From JAWLFI01 sp964627995 (GTDB lineage Bacteria; Bacteroidota; Bacteroidia; Chitinophagales; Saprospiraceae), in NCBI GenBank assembly GCA_964627995.1, contig CAZVLN010000004.1, forward strand, positions 1 to 64,000: a stretch of DNA of 64,000 bases, in the 5' to 3' direction. Position 1 is the stretch's first letter, and each line of letters begins with the position of its first letter. The notes under the pieces were generated by a model, which was not told the origin of the DNA, did no database searches, and saw only the letters and a list, made by a program, of their open reading frames with translations. Position numbers and translations under genes: made by a program. Shown piece after piece: positions 44,605-54,366 of the stretch.

Positions 44605-45381
44605 TTATTTTTTTCCGTTAGCTACAACTATATACTTCTCGAGAGCCATAGTCATTGATGGCGTCTCAGGTTGAGGTGCTTTAATATTAATTTCCAATCC
44701 TCGATCTTCAACCGCCTTGCTAGTGGAGTTGCCAAAAGCAGCTATACGCGTATCATTTTGTTTGAAGTCAGGAAAGTTTTTATATAAAGATTCGATACCT
44801 AATGGACTAAAGAAAACTAGAACATCGTAAGTGATATCAGCTAGATCGCTAAGGTCACTCGCTACGGTTCGATACATCATCGCTTCTTGATGATCTATAT
44901 TTTCTGCCTTTAGGTAACGTACGACTTGTTTACTTCCCAGATTAGAGCAAGGTAAAAGGAAGTTTTCAGTTTTTTTGTGCTTTTTGAATGCGCTTTCAAG
45001 GTCAGCAATTTTGCGTTTGCCAACAAAAACCTTACGCTTTCTGTACACAATAAACTTCTGTAAATAGTGCGCTACAGCTTGAGAAATACAAAAGTATTTG
45101 GTGTCTTCTGACATTTTAATTCTCATCTCTTCACACATACGGAAGAAATGGTCGATACTGTTTCTGCTTGTAAAAATAACTGCAGAGTATTCGTCAGGAC
45201 GGACGCGCTGTTTGCGAAACTCTTTTTCCGTGACCTCTTCAACATGAATAAAAGATCGGAAATCAATTTTCAGATCGTATTTTTCGGCTAAATTGAAAAA
45301 TGGAGATCTTTGTGGTTGGGGTTGTGAAACTAAAATAGTTTCCACAGGTTTATATACCTGTTTCTTGGTGTTCGTTGCCAT
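44605..45381 (-). CDS. hemD: Uroporphyrinogen-III synthase
   Basis: A 258-residue HemD-family enzyme that cyclises hydroxymethylbilane in heme and cobamide synthesis. The divergent family is identified by AVIFTSRNSIDHFF, YFCISQAVAHYLQKF, FLLPCSNLG, and the C-terminal VLVFFSPLGIESL plus RIAAFGNSTSKAVEDRGLEINIKAP. It is paired with a DUF4271 gene, as in most Bacteroidota. Confidence 0.85.
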   Translation of the reverse strand: MATNTKKQVYKPVETILVSQPQPQRSPFFNLAEKYDLKIDFRSFIHVEEVTEKEFRKQRVRPDEYSAVIFTSRNSIDHFFRMCEEMRIKMSEDTKYFCISQAVAHYLQKFIVYRKRKVFVGKRKIADLESAFKKHKKTENFLLPCSNLGSKQVVRYLKAENIDHQEAMMYRTVASDLSDLADITYDVLVFFSPLGIESLYKNFPDFKQNDTRIAAFGNSTSKAVEDRGLEINIKAPQPETPSMTMALEKYIVVANGKK

Positions 45382-45399
45382 GCAAGTCTTTTTAATTTC

Positions 45400-46341
45400 T
45401 TAGCTGAAATAAGGTTGAAAGAACTTGTAAAGCACTGCTAAGGGTGCTATTTCGATGGTGCAAAGGTACAATAAAAAATGGAACTTGTGCTGACTTAAAA
45501 GTGGTGCAGCTATAAAAAGTCCTCTAAGTTGCCGTAAGATGTAAAACAATCCGATAAGAAACAGGGCTAAATATATAAAATAAATAGTTAATGCGTCTGG
45601 TGAAAATGCAATAAAAAGATTAACTGGGAATAAAATTAAGCCCAAAAAGAGATTAAATATGAGAATAGTGAAACTGAATTGATAGACTGTTTTTTCAATC
45701 GGAAAAATACCACCAATGAACCCTAAGGATAAATGTCGGACAGTATAAATTAGTCCAAGCATAACACTAATGGTGAGTAAATTGACCTCAAGTGATAAGT
45801 AGTTAGTTTGTTCAGAAACTAAAAATAGAAACAGTCCCCCATTAATGATGCTGAAGAAGTAAAGAAATACAAATTGAGATAGTCCTCTGGATCTCAATTT
45901 TCTCAGCAGTAAGTTTAGATAATTATCGTTGAGTATTGACCGGAAAATTTCATTGACCACTGAGCGCCGAAAGGAAATAACTACAGTCAAGTACAATACG
46001 AGTAAAATGAATGTCCCAAAGATCAGATTGCTTTTGCGTTGCGAACTAAGGGGTAAAGTATCATCAGCCTCATGAGCAGAATCTACTTTTTCCCCAACTT
46101 TTGGAGCACCGGTGTCTATTGAAATGTTCACTTCGCGTCTACCTAGGGAGTCACTCTCAGCTAACGAATCTGATGGTATCTGAAATGGATTTTTAACTGG
46201 CGGTGGAGAAGCGAAGGAATCCTGACTAGTTTGCTTCGGTTGTTCGAGCCGGTGTCTTAAGTCAAATGGTGATTGGCTTGATATTGATTGAATATATCCA
46301 ATGCAGATCAGTAAGATTACGTAAATCTTAAGTTTCGCCAT
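45400..46341 (-). CDS. DUF4271 family membrane protein
   Basis: A 313-residue protein with a signal peptide or first helix (IYVILLICIGYIQSISSQ), a Ser/Pro-rich periplasmic segment (~25-95), then six or seven membrane helices (~100-310). It matches DUF4271, a Bacteroidota family of unknown function found beside hemD. The ATG at 46341 is chosen over 46356 because a perfect -7 box overlaps the longer start. Confidence 0.8.
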   Translation of the reverse strand: MAKLKIYVILLICIGYIQSISSQSPFDLRHRLEQPKQTSQDSFASPPPVKNPFQIPSDSLAESDSLGRREVNISIDTGAPKVGEKVDSAHEADDTLPLSSQRKSNLIFGTFILLVLYLTVVISFRRSVVNEIFRSILNDNYLNLLLRKLRSRGLSQFVFLYFFSIINGGLFLFLVSEQTNYLSLEVNLLTISVMLGLIYTVRHLSLGFIGGIFPIEKTVYQFSFTILIFNLFLGLILFPVNLFIAFSPDALTIYFIYLALFLIGLFYILRQLRGLFIAAPLLSQHKFHFLLYLCTIEIAPLAVLYKFFQPYFS

Positions 46342-46344
46342 GGT

Positions 46345-46352
46345 CAAAAATA
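46345..46352 (-). promoter_or_regulatory. -7 box 3 nt before the DUF4271 start
   Basis: On the minus strand TATTTTTG fits TAnnTTTG and ends 3 nt before the ATG at 46341. The A/T-rich setting makes a chance match possible. Confidence 0.4.
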
Positions 46353-46432
46353 TCAAAAAGATATCATATGTATCATTGTTTGGTGTAAAAACTGCTTTAG
46401 CCTAGCATTTCTCTTGCTCACTTTGTTTGTCT

Positions 46433-46440
46433 TATCTTTG
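46433..46440 (+). promoter_or_regulatory. -7 box of the two-component operon
   Basis: TATCTTTG is an exact consensus match ending 4 nt before the histidine kinase ATG at 46445; TTG triplets upstream could serve as -33. It implies a leaderless or nearly leaderless mRNA. Confidence 0.55.
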
Positions 46441-46444
46441 AAAT

Positions 46445-47725
46445 ATGAATACCAAACTCATTTCTCGAGTGGTCATTTTAGGGGTTGTGGCGATAATAGG
46501 AATTATAAGCCTTCAAGCTTTCTGGATATATCAAAGTTGGACTCAGGAAAGTAAGGAGTTCAATGAACGCGTAACCATAGCACTGCGGGAAGTTGCGGAA
46601 AAAATATCGCTGTATAACGAAGGAACACTTCCTTCACAGGATGTTATTATAAGAGAAAGTGCAAATTACTATTTGGTTAATATCGATGATGTAATAGACG
46701 CCAATGTACTTGAGCACTATTTATATAGTACGTTTGCAAACCACTCCATCATATTGGATTTTGAGTATGCTGTCTTTGATTGCCATACCCGCGAAATGGT
46801 GTACGGAAACTATTGTAATGTGATCCAGGATGATGTGAGGACTCTCGAGCGAGCGCCGTCTGATTTGCCGAGATACGATGAGTTCATTTACTATTTTGGC
46901 GTTCGTTTCCCAACCATGCAGAATTACTTATTTAAAGAGCTAGGGCGCGTTTGGGTTGTGACGGGTATATTGTTGATTACCCTTTTATTTTTTTCTTATG
47001 CTATTTACGTGATACTGAGTCAAAAGCGATGGGCTGAATTGCAAAAGGACTTTATAAGCAATATGACGCATGAATTTAAAACTCCTATTTCATCCATTAA
47101 GATCTCCTCAGATGTGATGAGCAAGTCTGAGGTTATAAAACAAGATGAAAAACTTCGAACTTACCTGTCTATAATACAAAGTCAAAATCAACGGCTAAAT
47201 CGACAAGTAGAACAAGTCCTAAGCTTGGCAAAACTAGAGAACGATCAGTTTGATTTACAACTCGAGACAGTGAGTATAAAAAGTGTGTTTGAGGAGATAG
47301 AGGAAGCCCACCGGATGCCTATCGAATCGATGGGTGGAGAATTCAATGTACAAGTTCCTACTGAGGACGTGACCATTCAAGCGGATCGCTCTCATCTCTT
47401 CAATGTACTTAATAATTTGGTTGAGAATGCCGTAAAATACACTGATGGTGAAGCAGCTGTTTCTTTAAATCTGTTTACAGAAGATGAGGAAAAAATTTGT
47501 ATCGAAGTGCGAGATAATGGTCAAGGTATACCGGAAGAATACCTGGATAAAATAACGGATAAGTTTTTTAGAGTTCCCATGGGAAATGTTCACGATGTAA
47601 AGGGTTTCGGTCTGGGTTTGTATTATGTGAACAACATCTGCGATGCGCACAAATGGAACTTTAAAGTTGAATCCAAAATTGGAAATGGAACGATTTGCCG
47701 TATCTTTATTCCCATAATGGATTAA
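46445..47725 (+). CDS. Sensor histidine kinase (RprX-like)
   Basis: A 426-residue inner-membrane kinase. Two membrane helices (~7-27 and ~170-192) flank a ~140-residue periplasmic sensor. The phosphoacceptor is His209 in SNMTHEFKTPISSIK. The ATPase domain has the N box NLVENAVKYT, G1 DNGQGIPEE and G2 GFGLGLYYV. The cognate response regulator follows 5 bp later. The pair resembles Bacteroides RprX/RprY. Signal unknown. Confidence 0.93.
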   Translation: MNTKLISRVVILGVVAIIGIISLQAFWIYQSWTQESKEFNERVTIALREVAEKISLYNEGTLPSQDVIIRESANYYLVNIDDVIDANVLEHYLYSTFANHSIILDFEYAVFDCHTREMVYGNYCNVIQDDVRTLERAPSDLPRYDEFIYYFGVRFPTMQNYLFKELGRVWVVTGILLITLLFFSYAIYVILSQKRWAELQKDFISNMTHEFKTPISSIKISSDVMSKSEVIKQDEKLRTYLSIIQSQNQRLNRQVEQVLSLAKLENDQFDLQLETVSIKSVFEEIEEAHRMPIESMGGEFNVQVPTEDVTIQADRSHLFNVLNNLVENAVKYTDGEAAVSLNLFTEDEEKICIEVRDNGQGIPEEYLDKITDKFFRVPMGNVHDVKGFGLGLYYVNNICDAHKWNFKVESKIGNGTICRIFIPIMD

Positions 47726-47730
47726 CTAAT

Positions 47731-48423
47731 ATGTCTTACAAGCCCCGCATTTTATACGTTGAGGATGATGAATCCCTGAGTTATCTCACTAAAGACAACC
47801 TAGAGTTTGAGGGGTATGATATCGATCATTTCTCCGATGGCGAAACCGCGCTGGAAGCTTTCCTGAATAAGGAATATGATTTGGCTCTATTAGACGTTAT
47901 GTTACCAAGAATGGATGGGTTTACGCTCGCTCGAGCCATTCGAGAGCGAGATAAAAATGTGCCCATTATCTTTTTGACCGCCAAAGGGCTGAAAGAGGAT
48001 AAAATTGAGGGATTGAAATTAGGTGGCGATGATTACATTACAAAACCGTTTTCTATAGAAGAACTTCAGCTTAAAATCAAAGTGTTTTTAAAGCGCAGTC
48101 AGGTTAAAGAGAACAAAGCTGAAGACGTTTATCAAATTGGCAATTGGGTGCTAGCTGCTAAGGCTTTTGAACTCCGGTATCTTGTTAATGGAGATGAACA
48201 CAAATTGACAAAAAGAGAAACTGAAATTGTAAGAGAGTTTTTTAAACATCCGAATGAAGTGGTTAAGCGGAAAGACTTGCTCATTCAGTTCTGGGGCGAG
48301 GAAGATTATTTTAAGAGCAGATCGTTAGATGTCTTTATTTCGCGTATTCGCAAGTTATTGAAAAAAGATCCCGGAGTTGAAATCGAGAGTATCCATGGAA
48401 TCGGATTTAGATTAAATTGTTAA
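47731..48423 (+). CDS. OmpR/PhoB-type response regulator (RprY-like)
   Basis: A 230-residue regulator. The receiver domain has the acidic pocket YVEDD (Glu11-Asp13), the phosphorylated Asp55 in LLDVMLPRMDGF, and Lys in YITKPFS. The C-terminal winged helix contains KLTKRETEIVREFF and SLDVFISRIRKLL. The ATG at 47731 is used because the earlier in-frame start lies inside the kinase gene. Receiver sequence is close to RprY of Bacteroides. Confidence 0.93.
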   Translation: MSYKPRILYVEDDESLSYLTKDNLEFEGYDIDHFSDGETALEAFLNKEYDLALLDVMLPRMDGFTLARAIRERDKNVPIIFLTAKGLKEDKIEGLKLGGDDYITKPFSIEELQLKIKVFLKRSQVKENKAEDVYQIGNWVLAAKAFELRYLVNGDEHKLTKRETEIVREFFKHPNEVVKRKDLLIQFWGEEDYFKSRSLDVFISRIRKLLKKDPGVEIESIHGIGFRLNC

Positions 48424-48428
48424 CTATT

Positions 48429-50618
48429 ATGACGATGAAATTCATTCAAACTATATGGTATGGCGTAATATTCCTTTTAATATTTTGTCCGGGAGAAATC
48501 GGCTCTCAAAACTTGTTGTCCAATGATATTATTTGGTCTTCAGGCCAATTGAGATCGCAAAGCCCTGGCAACTTTTCTTTTCTTTCTAATGGTCGTCACT
48601 ATACGAAATTGAATGACTATTATTTAGATGTATACGATATTGAAACGGGTAATCGCATTCGGTCAGTTTTTACAAAAGATCAAATTTTGGAAACTGACTA
48701 TAATGGACCTTCTTTTGACAATTATCAATTCGGTCCCAATGAAGAAAAAATTCTACTTGCCACTGGTTCTGAGAAAATTTATAGATATTCAAAAAAGGCT
48801 TACTACTATATCTATGATTCCGCCACAAACAGTTTGGAAGCCCTGGATTCGACGGGAAAGCAACTCTATCCTACTTTCAGTCCCAACGGATCGGAAGTTG
48901 CCTATGTAAAGAATAATAATTTATACGTAAAGGATCTAAATTCAGGTGAAACTCGAGCCATAACCACAAAGGGTAAGTGGAATCACCTGATATATGGAGC
49001 TGCTGATTGGGTGTATGAAGAGGAATTGAAATTGACCCGGGCATTTGAATGGAGTCCGAATGGTCAACATTTAGCATATATGGAATTTGATGAATCGGAT
49101 GTTGAACAGTTCAGCATGAAATATTACAGGGACGGTGCATATCCGGAGGAATACCGATTTAAATATCCCAAGGTAGGAGCCGAGAACGCAAAAGTGTCTG
49201 TTTACATCGTTGATATGAATGATTTAGATACGCGCCGCTTAGCGGTTCCCAAAGGCTGGACAGATTATTATGTGCCCAGAATTCACTGGATGCCGGGTAC
49301 TTCTGAACTGGTAGTAACATACCTAAATCGGCTTCAAAATCACTTATTGTTAACGGCCTACAATAAACTAACATCAGAATCTAGAATTTTGTTAGAAGAG
49401 AAGAATCCGTACTATATAAGTATACATGATAACCTTCAGTTTTTACCCGAAAAAAACCAATTTATTTGGTTTTCTGAGCGGAATGGATGGAATCAATTAT
49501 TGCTTTTCGATTATCAGGGGGAATATGTACGGGCATTAACGGAAGCAAAATACGATGTCACCGAGTGCTATGGATATGATGCAAATTCTGACCAGCTTTT
49601 TTATCAGGCAGCGGTTCCCAGACCGGAGGAGCGCCAGGTTTTTTCAGTATCTCTGCAAGGCGACTCCCGCAAACCTGTTTTGAAACAAAAAGGTTGGAAT
49701 TCAGCGACCTTCAGCCCCGACTTTTCCTATTTTGTTGCCAGGCATGCTACAATAAATACTCCACCCTCTTATTCAATTATGAACCGGGAAGGTGAGGAGG
49801 TCCGGCCATTGATTCAAAATGAACGCTTGACCAAGCTGCAATCCTCTTATAGTTGCCAACCTATAGATTTTCAGCAAGTAACCGTGGCAGACTCCGTTTT
49901 GCTTAATAGTTATATTCTCTATCCTAACGATTTTGATTCCAGTCGTCAATATCCCGTCCTCATGCACGTCTACGGAGGACCCAATAGTCAGCAGGTAGTC
50001 GATAATTGGAAAGGTAGTTACTATTGGTGGTTTCAAATGCTAGCACAAAAAGGGTTTATCGTCGTATCGGTAGATAATCGAGGAACTGGTGCCAGAGGAG
50101 AGGCGTTTCGCAAAATCACCTATAAACAATTGGGACGTATAGAGTCTAATGATCAGATTGAAGCTGCTCGGTTTCTTGCTGATAAGAATTATGTGGATGC
50201 GGATAACGTTTCTATTTTTGGATGGAGTTATGGCGGGTATCTATCTAGTTTAGCCTTACTAAAAGGAAATGATGTGTTTTCGGCAGGTATTGCTGTAGCA
50301 CCGGTAACAAATTGGAAATGGTATGATTCGATTTATACAGAGCGGTACATGCAAACTTACGCCTTGAATGAAAAGGGATATGATACTAATGCACCTATGT
50401 TTTATGCCAACCGATTAAAAGGGCGCTATCTATTAGTTCACGGCTTAGCTGATGATAACGTTCATTTTCAGCATACGGCTGAAATGAGTAATGCACTTAT
50501 AGAAAACAATAAGCAGTTCGATACCTATCTCTACCCCAATCGAAACCATGGGATTTACGGATCTAATGCCAGACGACATTTATTTAATAAAATCACGAAT
50601 TTTCTACTAGAAAGATAA
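48429..50618 (+). CDS. Dipeptidyl-peptidase IV family serine peptidase (S9B)
   Basis: A 729-residue exported exopeptidase that removes X-Pro or X-Ala dipeptides. A signal peptide ends near ...GEIGSQ. The beta-propeller contains the double-Glu region DWVYEEEL that binds the substrate N-terminus. The alpha/beta-hydrolase domain carries GWSYGG (Ser600), GLADDNVHF (Asp675 or 676) and NRNHGI (His707). It starts 5 bp after the regulator stop, so it may be in the same operon. Confidence 0.92.
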   Translation: MTMKFIQTIWYGVIFLLIFCPGEIGSQNLLSNDIIWSSGQLRSQSPGNFSFLSNGRHYTKLNDYYLDVYDIETGNRIRSVFTKDQILETDYNGPSFDNYQFGPNEEKILLATGSEKIYRYSKKAYYYIYDSATNSLEALDSTGKQLYPTFSPNGSEVAYVKNNNLYVKDLNSGETRAITTKGKWNHLIYGAADWVYEEELKLTRAFEWSPNGQHLAYMEFDESDVEQFSMKYYRDGAYPEEYRFKYPKVGAENAKVSVYIVDMNDLDTRRLAVPKGWTDYYVPRIHWMPGTSELVVTYLNRLQNHLLLTAYNKLTSESRILLEEKNPYYISIHDNLQFLPEKNQFIWFSERNGWNQLLLFDYQGEYVRALTEAKYDVTECYGYDANSDQLFYQAAVPRPEERQVFSVSLQGDSRKPVLKQKGWNSATFSPDFSYFVARHATINTPPSYSIMNREGEEVRPLIQNERLTKLQSSYSCQPIDFQQVTVADSVLLNSYILYPNDFDSSRQYPVLMHVYGGPNSQQVVDNWKGSYYWWFQMLAQKGFIVVSVDNRGTGARGEAFRKITYKQLGRIESNDQIEAARFLADKNYVDADNVSIFGWSYGGYLSSLALLKGNDVFSAGIAVAPVTNWKWYDSIYTERYMQTYALNEKGYDTNAPMFYANRLKGRYLLVHGLADDNVHFQHTAEMSNALIENNKQFDTYLYPNRNHGIYGSNARRHLFNKITNFLLER

Positions 50619-50627
50619 AAGCACTCT

Positions 50628-51092
50628 ATGAGTCAAGCATTTCAACCTGAAATCGAATATAAAAACCGAAAAGCAAGCTTTGAGTATCATCTCGATAAGA
50701 TGTTTGAAGCAGGCATTCAACTTACTGGAACGGAAGTTAAGTCCATCCGGAATGGAGGTGTAAATATGGGCGATGCCTATTGTTATTTTGATCGAAAAGG
50801 TGAACTCATCGTCAAGAAACTTCACATTTCTGAGTATAAATACGGAAATGATCAAAATCACGATCCCTTACGACCCAGAAAACTACTTTTGAAAAAGCGA
50901 GAATTGAGACAATTGCAAAGAAAAGTAAAGGAACGCGGTTTTTCCATTGTTCCCGTTCGAGTTTTTGTGAATGAAAGGGGACTTGTAAAAATGGATATTG
51001 CTCTTGCTCGCGGTAAGAAAGTATACGATAAGCGAGACTCCATCAAGAAAAAGGATCGCAAGCGGGATTTAGATAGAAATCTCAAATACTAA
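50628..51092 (+). CDS. smpB: SsrA-binding protein SmpB
   Basis: A 154-residue trans-translation factor that delivers tmRNA to stalled ribosomes. Typical segments are NRKASFEYHLDKMFEAGIQLTGTEVKS, the KYGNDQNHDPLRPRKLLL region, and a basic C-terminal tail with KKVYDKRDSIKKKDRKRDLDR. It begins 9 bp after the peptidase gene. The ssrA gene is not in this window. Confidence 0.96.
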   Translation: MSQAFQPEIEYKNRKASFEYHLDKMFEAGIQLTGTEVKSIRNGGVNMGDAYCYFDRKGELIVKKLHISEYKYGNDQNHDPLRPRKLLLKKRELRQLQRKVKERGFSIVPVRVFVNERGLVKMDIALARGKKVYDKRDSIKKKDRKRDLDRNLKY

Positions 51093-51097
51093 AGCCT

Positions 51098-52798
51098 TTA
51101 TCGAATGACTCTTCGCATTTGAAACTGAAAGCTAAGTGTTTGAATATTATCTCGATTTGGGCCTAAACCATCTGAAAAAGGAGATACGGTAAGTATAGGT
51201 GAAAATTGAATAAGCCAATCATCTGACAGGTGACGTATCACGCCTCCACCTATATTAACAGTCATAAAACTATTTTCGTTAATACTTCCTCCCTGGAACA
51301 CACCTTCTTGAAAGTTTTTATTCCACAATTTTGGAATATCCGGGAGCCGGGCAATTTCTTCCGGACTTAAGTCATCCCGATCTATATTAATATCTGCGAT
51401 TTCACCTGATCGGATCCTATACGACGAATTTAAAGCCAATTGAAATCCCCCTCCAAAGTGTAAAAAGAATTCCCAATCTGAGGCGGTAGATATGTACTTG
51501 CGCGCAAAAATGCCCAAGGAAAGCACATCAAATCTCAAGTCATCTAATCGAATAAACTGCAAATCCGGTGCTCCCTGCCGTTGAAATATTTCATTGTATT
51601 GCGGGGCAAGGTAGTGCCATTGTTGATACCCAGCATGAAGGCCAAAAGCATTGTTAGCTGTTCGTTCTTCCCATTCTAATCCAACATATATGTTTTGATC
51701 TAACTGAACTCGTTCTCCAATCGGGTAAAAAGGGTCATCTATTGTTTTAATTCGGTTTAAATTCCAAGCGCAAACTATACCTATCGTCTGCTCATAGGGA
51801 CGCTGAGACTTGTCAAGTAAAGATGGTTCTGATTCTCTTTCAAAGCCTTTCATGATCGCTGGATTAAGCTGAGATAACTCTGTTAGCTTTGAAAGCGGGA
51901 TTTGTGGAAGCCGCGGCACCCGATTTTTATGGATAATCAGATTATTACTATTGAAGTTTGATAATGGTGATGCCTCGCCTGGCAACGGATTCTTATAGAT
52001 AACCGGATAATTACCACTGAAGTATGGTAAAGGGATTATCCCGTTTTGTACTGCAGGACTATAGGGTGTATGAATTTGTTCGATACCTGGTGTCAACGAT
52101 TGTTTAACTAGAGGATTTTCCTGCATGCTGAGAACCTCACTTTGGGAGCTGTTTTCTGATGTCGATGCTTCCCTGGAAAGCTGGGGTAGAGTTACATGAG
52201 GCGCCTTAGTATTTTCCGGCGAAGTGATATCTTTTGTGGAATTTTCGGAATTTGTGACGGCTTGATCGCTTACCCTATCTTGATTGCTTTTCTTGGGTTC
52301 AGCTGCAGCAACTTTTACTAAGGTATGGTCCTTTGCAATAGTAGTTTCAGCTGGACTGCGATCCGCGTTTTGTGTATTATTTTCAAGGAACTGTGAAGGA
52401 AATCCTATCCAAAATAGAAGCAATAAAATAAGCAGTTCAGCTAACTTAGTACCACCAATTATTTTAGATCTGCGATTTTGTAATTCAAGAGTCTGGACGA
52501 AGGTGCTCCATGCAGTAGGCTCAAAATCTGAAGTGCTTTGAGCTATTTTTGTCTTTATAATCTCATCCACAGGATGAGAATCCCCTATTTTTTCTGAATG
52601 GTTATCGATAAATTCATCCCAATCAGTTTCCATAGCGCTAGGAGTCATGCCACTCAGGTGCTGATAAACTGTTTTGTCAATATCATTACCGTCATCCAAT
52701 TCTAAATCTTCAAAAGGAGGTATCGCTTTCCAGGGCGGATTTTTGTCGGTTTGATGTAATGCGTTTCTAACGATATGGTCTATAGAAAATTCACTCAT
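51098..52798 (-). CDS. Sigma-factor-linked membrane protein: anti-sigma-like N-terminus, one helix, linker, barrel-like C-terminus
   Basis: A 566-residue protein whose start overlaps the ECF sigma factor stop by 8 bp, the usual place of an anti-sigma factor. Residues ~1-110 are cytoplasm-like, acidic, with three Trp-containing segments (NPPWKAIPPFEDL, METDWDEFIDNH, PTAWSTFVQTL). One transmembrane helix lies at ~118-136. A Ser/Thr/Pro-rich linker (~139-330) holds a 22-residue tandem duplication (YFSGNYPVIYKNP and NFNSNNLIIHKNR). The last ~230 residues resemble an outer-membrane beta-barrel domain and end in Arg (SFQFQMRRVIR). No family name can be given with confidence. Confidence 0.75.
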   Translation of the reverse strand: MSEFSIDHIVRNALHQTDKNPPWKAIPPFEDLELDDGNDIDKTVYQHLSGMTPSAMETDWDEFIDNHSEKIGDSHPVDEIIKTKIAQSTSDFEPTAWSTFVQTLELQNRRSKIIGGTKLAELLILLLLFWIGFPSQFLENNTQNADRSPAETTIAKDHTLVKVAAAEPKKSNQDRVSDQAVTNSENSTKDITSPENTKAPHVTLPQLSREASTSENSSQSEVLSMQENPLVKQSLTPGIEQIHTPYSPAVQNGIIPLPYFSGNYPVIYKNPLPGEASPLSNFNSNNLIIHKNRVPRLPQIPLSKLTELSQLNPAIMKGFERESEPSLLDKSQRPYEQTIGIVCAWNLNRIKTIDDPFYPIGERVQLDQNIYVGLEWEERTANNAFGLHAGYQQWHYLAPQYNEIFQRQGAPDLQFIRLDDLRFDVLSLGIFARKYISTASDWEFFLHFGGGFQLALNSSYRIRSGEIADINIDRDDLSPEEIARLPDIPKLWNKNFQEGVFQGGSINENSFMTVNIGGGVIRHLSDDWLIQFSPILTVSPFSDGLGPNRDNIQTLSFQFQMRRVIR

Positions 52799-53351
52799 GA
52801 TATAGTCCTTTTTCTATGAGCATTTTTCGCAAATGACTTCTCGCTTTTACTAAGGCAGACCTGGAGGTAGAAGCTTTTATTCCCAAAAAATCCGCAATCT
52901 CATTATGCTGATACCCCTCCATGACGTAAAGATTGAAAATCGTACGCATTTTATTGGGCAAAGCCTGAACGCATAGAAGAATATCTTCTTCATTGGATGA
53001 ATGCTCATTACCCACATGTTGATGGTGCAAAAGAGCCATTTCGTGAGTGTCTGCCGTTCTGCGCGTTTTATTTCGCCGGTATTGGTCAATAGCTGTATTT
53101 ACTACAATGCGTCGTATCCAAGTATCTAAACTTCGATTAGGATTATAGCTACCAAAATTGTTAAAAACTTTTATGAAAGCTTCGTGGAGTATATCTTTTG
53201 CCTGGTCTTTGGTATTACTGTATCGTAAACTAGTCCCAATCATTTTGGGATAGTAAAATTCATAAATTTCTTTTTGAGCCCATCGTTTTTTGGCTTTACA
53301 GCCAGCGATGACATCTGAATTAAGTTGTGATTTTGAAATGGAGATATCCAT
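52791..53351 (-). CDS. ECF RNA polymerase sigma factor
   Basis: A 186-residue sigma-70 of the extracytoplasmic-function type. Region 2 (~28-95) includes YPKMIGTSLRYSNTKDQAKDILHEAFIKVF and LDTWIRRIVVNTAIDQYR. Region 4 (~125-180) has a helix-turn-helix in YVMEGYQHNEIADFLGIKASTSRSALVKAR. It is first in a two-gene operon with the membrane protein, which probably controls its release. Confidence 0.92.
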   Translation of the reverse strand: MDISISKSQLNSDVIAGCKAKKRWAQKEIYEFYYPKMIGTSLRYSNTKDQAKDILHEAFIKVFNNFGSYNPNRSLDTWIRRIVVNTAIDQYRRNKTRRTADTHEMALLHHQHVGNEHSSNEEDILLCVQALPNKMRTIFNLYVMEGYQHNEIADFLGIKASTSRSALVKARSHLRKMLIEKGLYHE

Positions 53352-53435
53352 AAATTTAATTCAACACCGAAATACCTATTTCTGTAAGTATATACGAACT
53401 CAATCTATGATGTGCTGCTTGCAGATGTTAAAAAT

Positions 53436-54029
53436 TTAGAATTTAAGTCTTAGTCCGGCGTTGGCAAAAAACAGATTATTGCTGCTGCTGCTATCTTCCA
53501 GTTCCAAAGTATCATTTAATCCAAACATGTATCCCACATCTAAAAAGAGGAATGCAATATCAATACCGGCACCAACATTGTATCCAAATAGGACGTCTGA
53601 AAAATCATCCTTTTGAATTTCAAAGGCATTATCCAACTCTCGATTGATCACTAAAGAGGCGTTGGGTCCCGTAAAAAGTCTAAAATTGAGCCAGGATTTA
53701 CTAGAAGCAAAGCGATATCCTAAGTATACAGGGACACGAAGACGGTTGACTTCAAAATCGTCGACGGAGACACCTGTTGGCTGGTTGTTTACTTCTGTCT
53801 TCATATTTTCTATATGTAAACCCAATTGAAAATACAGTCGATTTCCGAATTGCAAATCAGCGCCAAACTGATATCCTGTTGCTGAAGAAAAAGAAAAGCC
53901 TTCCAGGTCAGAAGGGAATGTGCTTGTATTGATGCCACCCCCAATACGCAATTCGGCCTGACTTTGAAGTGTCAAAGACTGTAGCAAGAGTGCAAAAAAA
54001 ATGAATATAGAATAGATTGTCGTTTTCAT
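53436..54029 (-). CDS. Outer-membrane beta-barrel protein (PorT-like family)
   Basis: A 197-residue protein with a signal peptide (to ~LQSQA) and an eight-strand barrel-like pattern (LRIGGGINTSTF, GYQFGADLQFGNRLYFQLGLHIE, LRVPVYLGYRFA) ending in Phe after GLRLKF. Function unknown. It lies just upstream of the sigma factor on the same strand, with an 84-bp gap, and could be a regulon member. Confidence 0.8.
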   Translation of the reverse strand: MKTTIYSIFIFFALLLQSLTLQSQAELRIGGGINTSTFPSDLEGFSFSSATGYQFGADLQFGNRLYFQLGLHIENMKTEVNNQPTGVSVDDFEVNRLRVPVYLGYRFASSKSWLNFRLFTGPNASLVINRELDNAFEIQKDDFSDVLFGYNVGAGIDIAFLFLDVGYMFGLNDTLELEDSSSSNNLFFANAGLRLKF

Positions 54030-54366
54030 GTTTCTAGTTTTTTTTTAATATACAATATTTTGGAATTATTCGCAATTAAGGTTCTTAAAAACCATTCTGC
54101 AGTCGAGTGCAATATTGAACACTGTGAAAATTATTCCTAGCGGATTGCTCTAAAATAGTAGAACAAATACACGGAGAAGCATATTTTTTTAGTTTAAAAC
54201 GCCGCAATCGACTTTGGTGTTGCTGATAAATATAAGCTGTAGGTGATTCCAATACTTAGTGTTTCATTAGCCCCTACAAGCTATATCTTTTTCATTTATC
54301 GCGTTTTCTGAGTTTTGGTTTATTTACTTTCCTCGTTTTATATACCGAAAGGATCAAAATAAGTCC

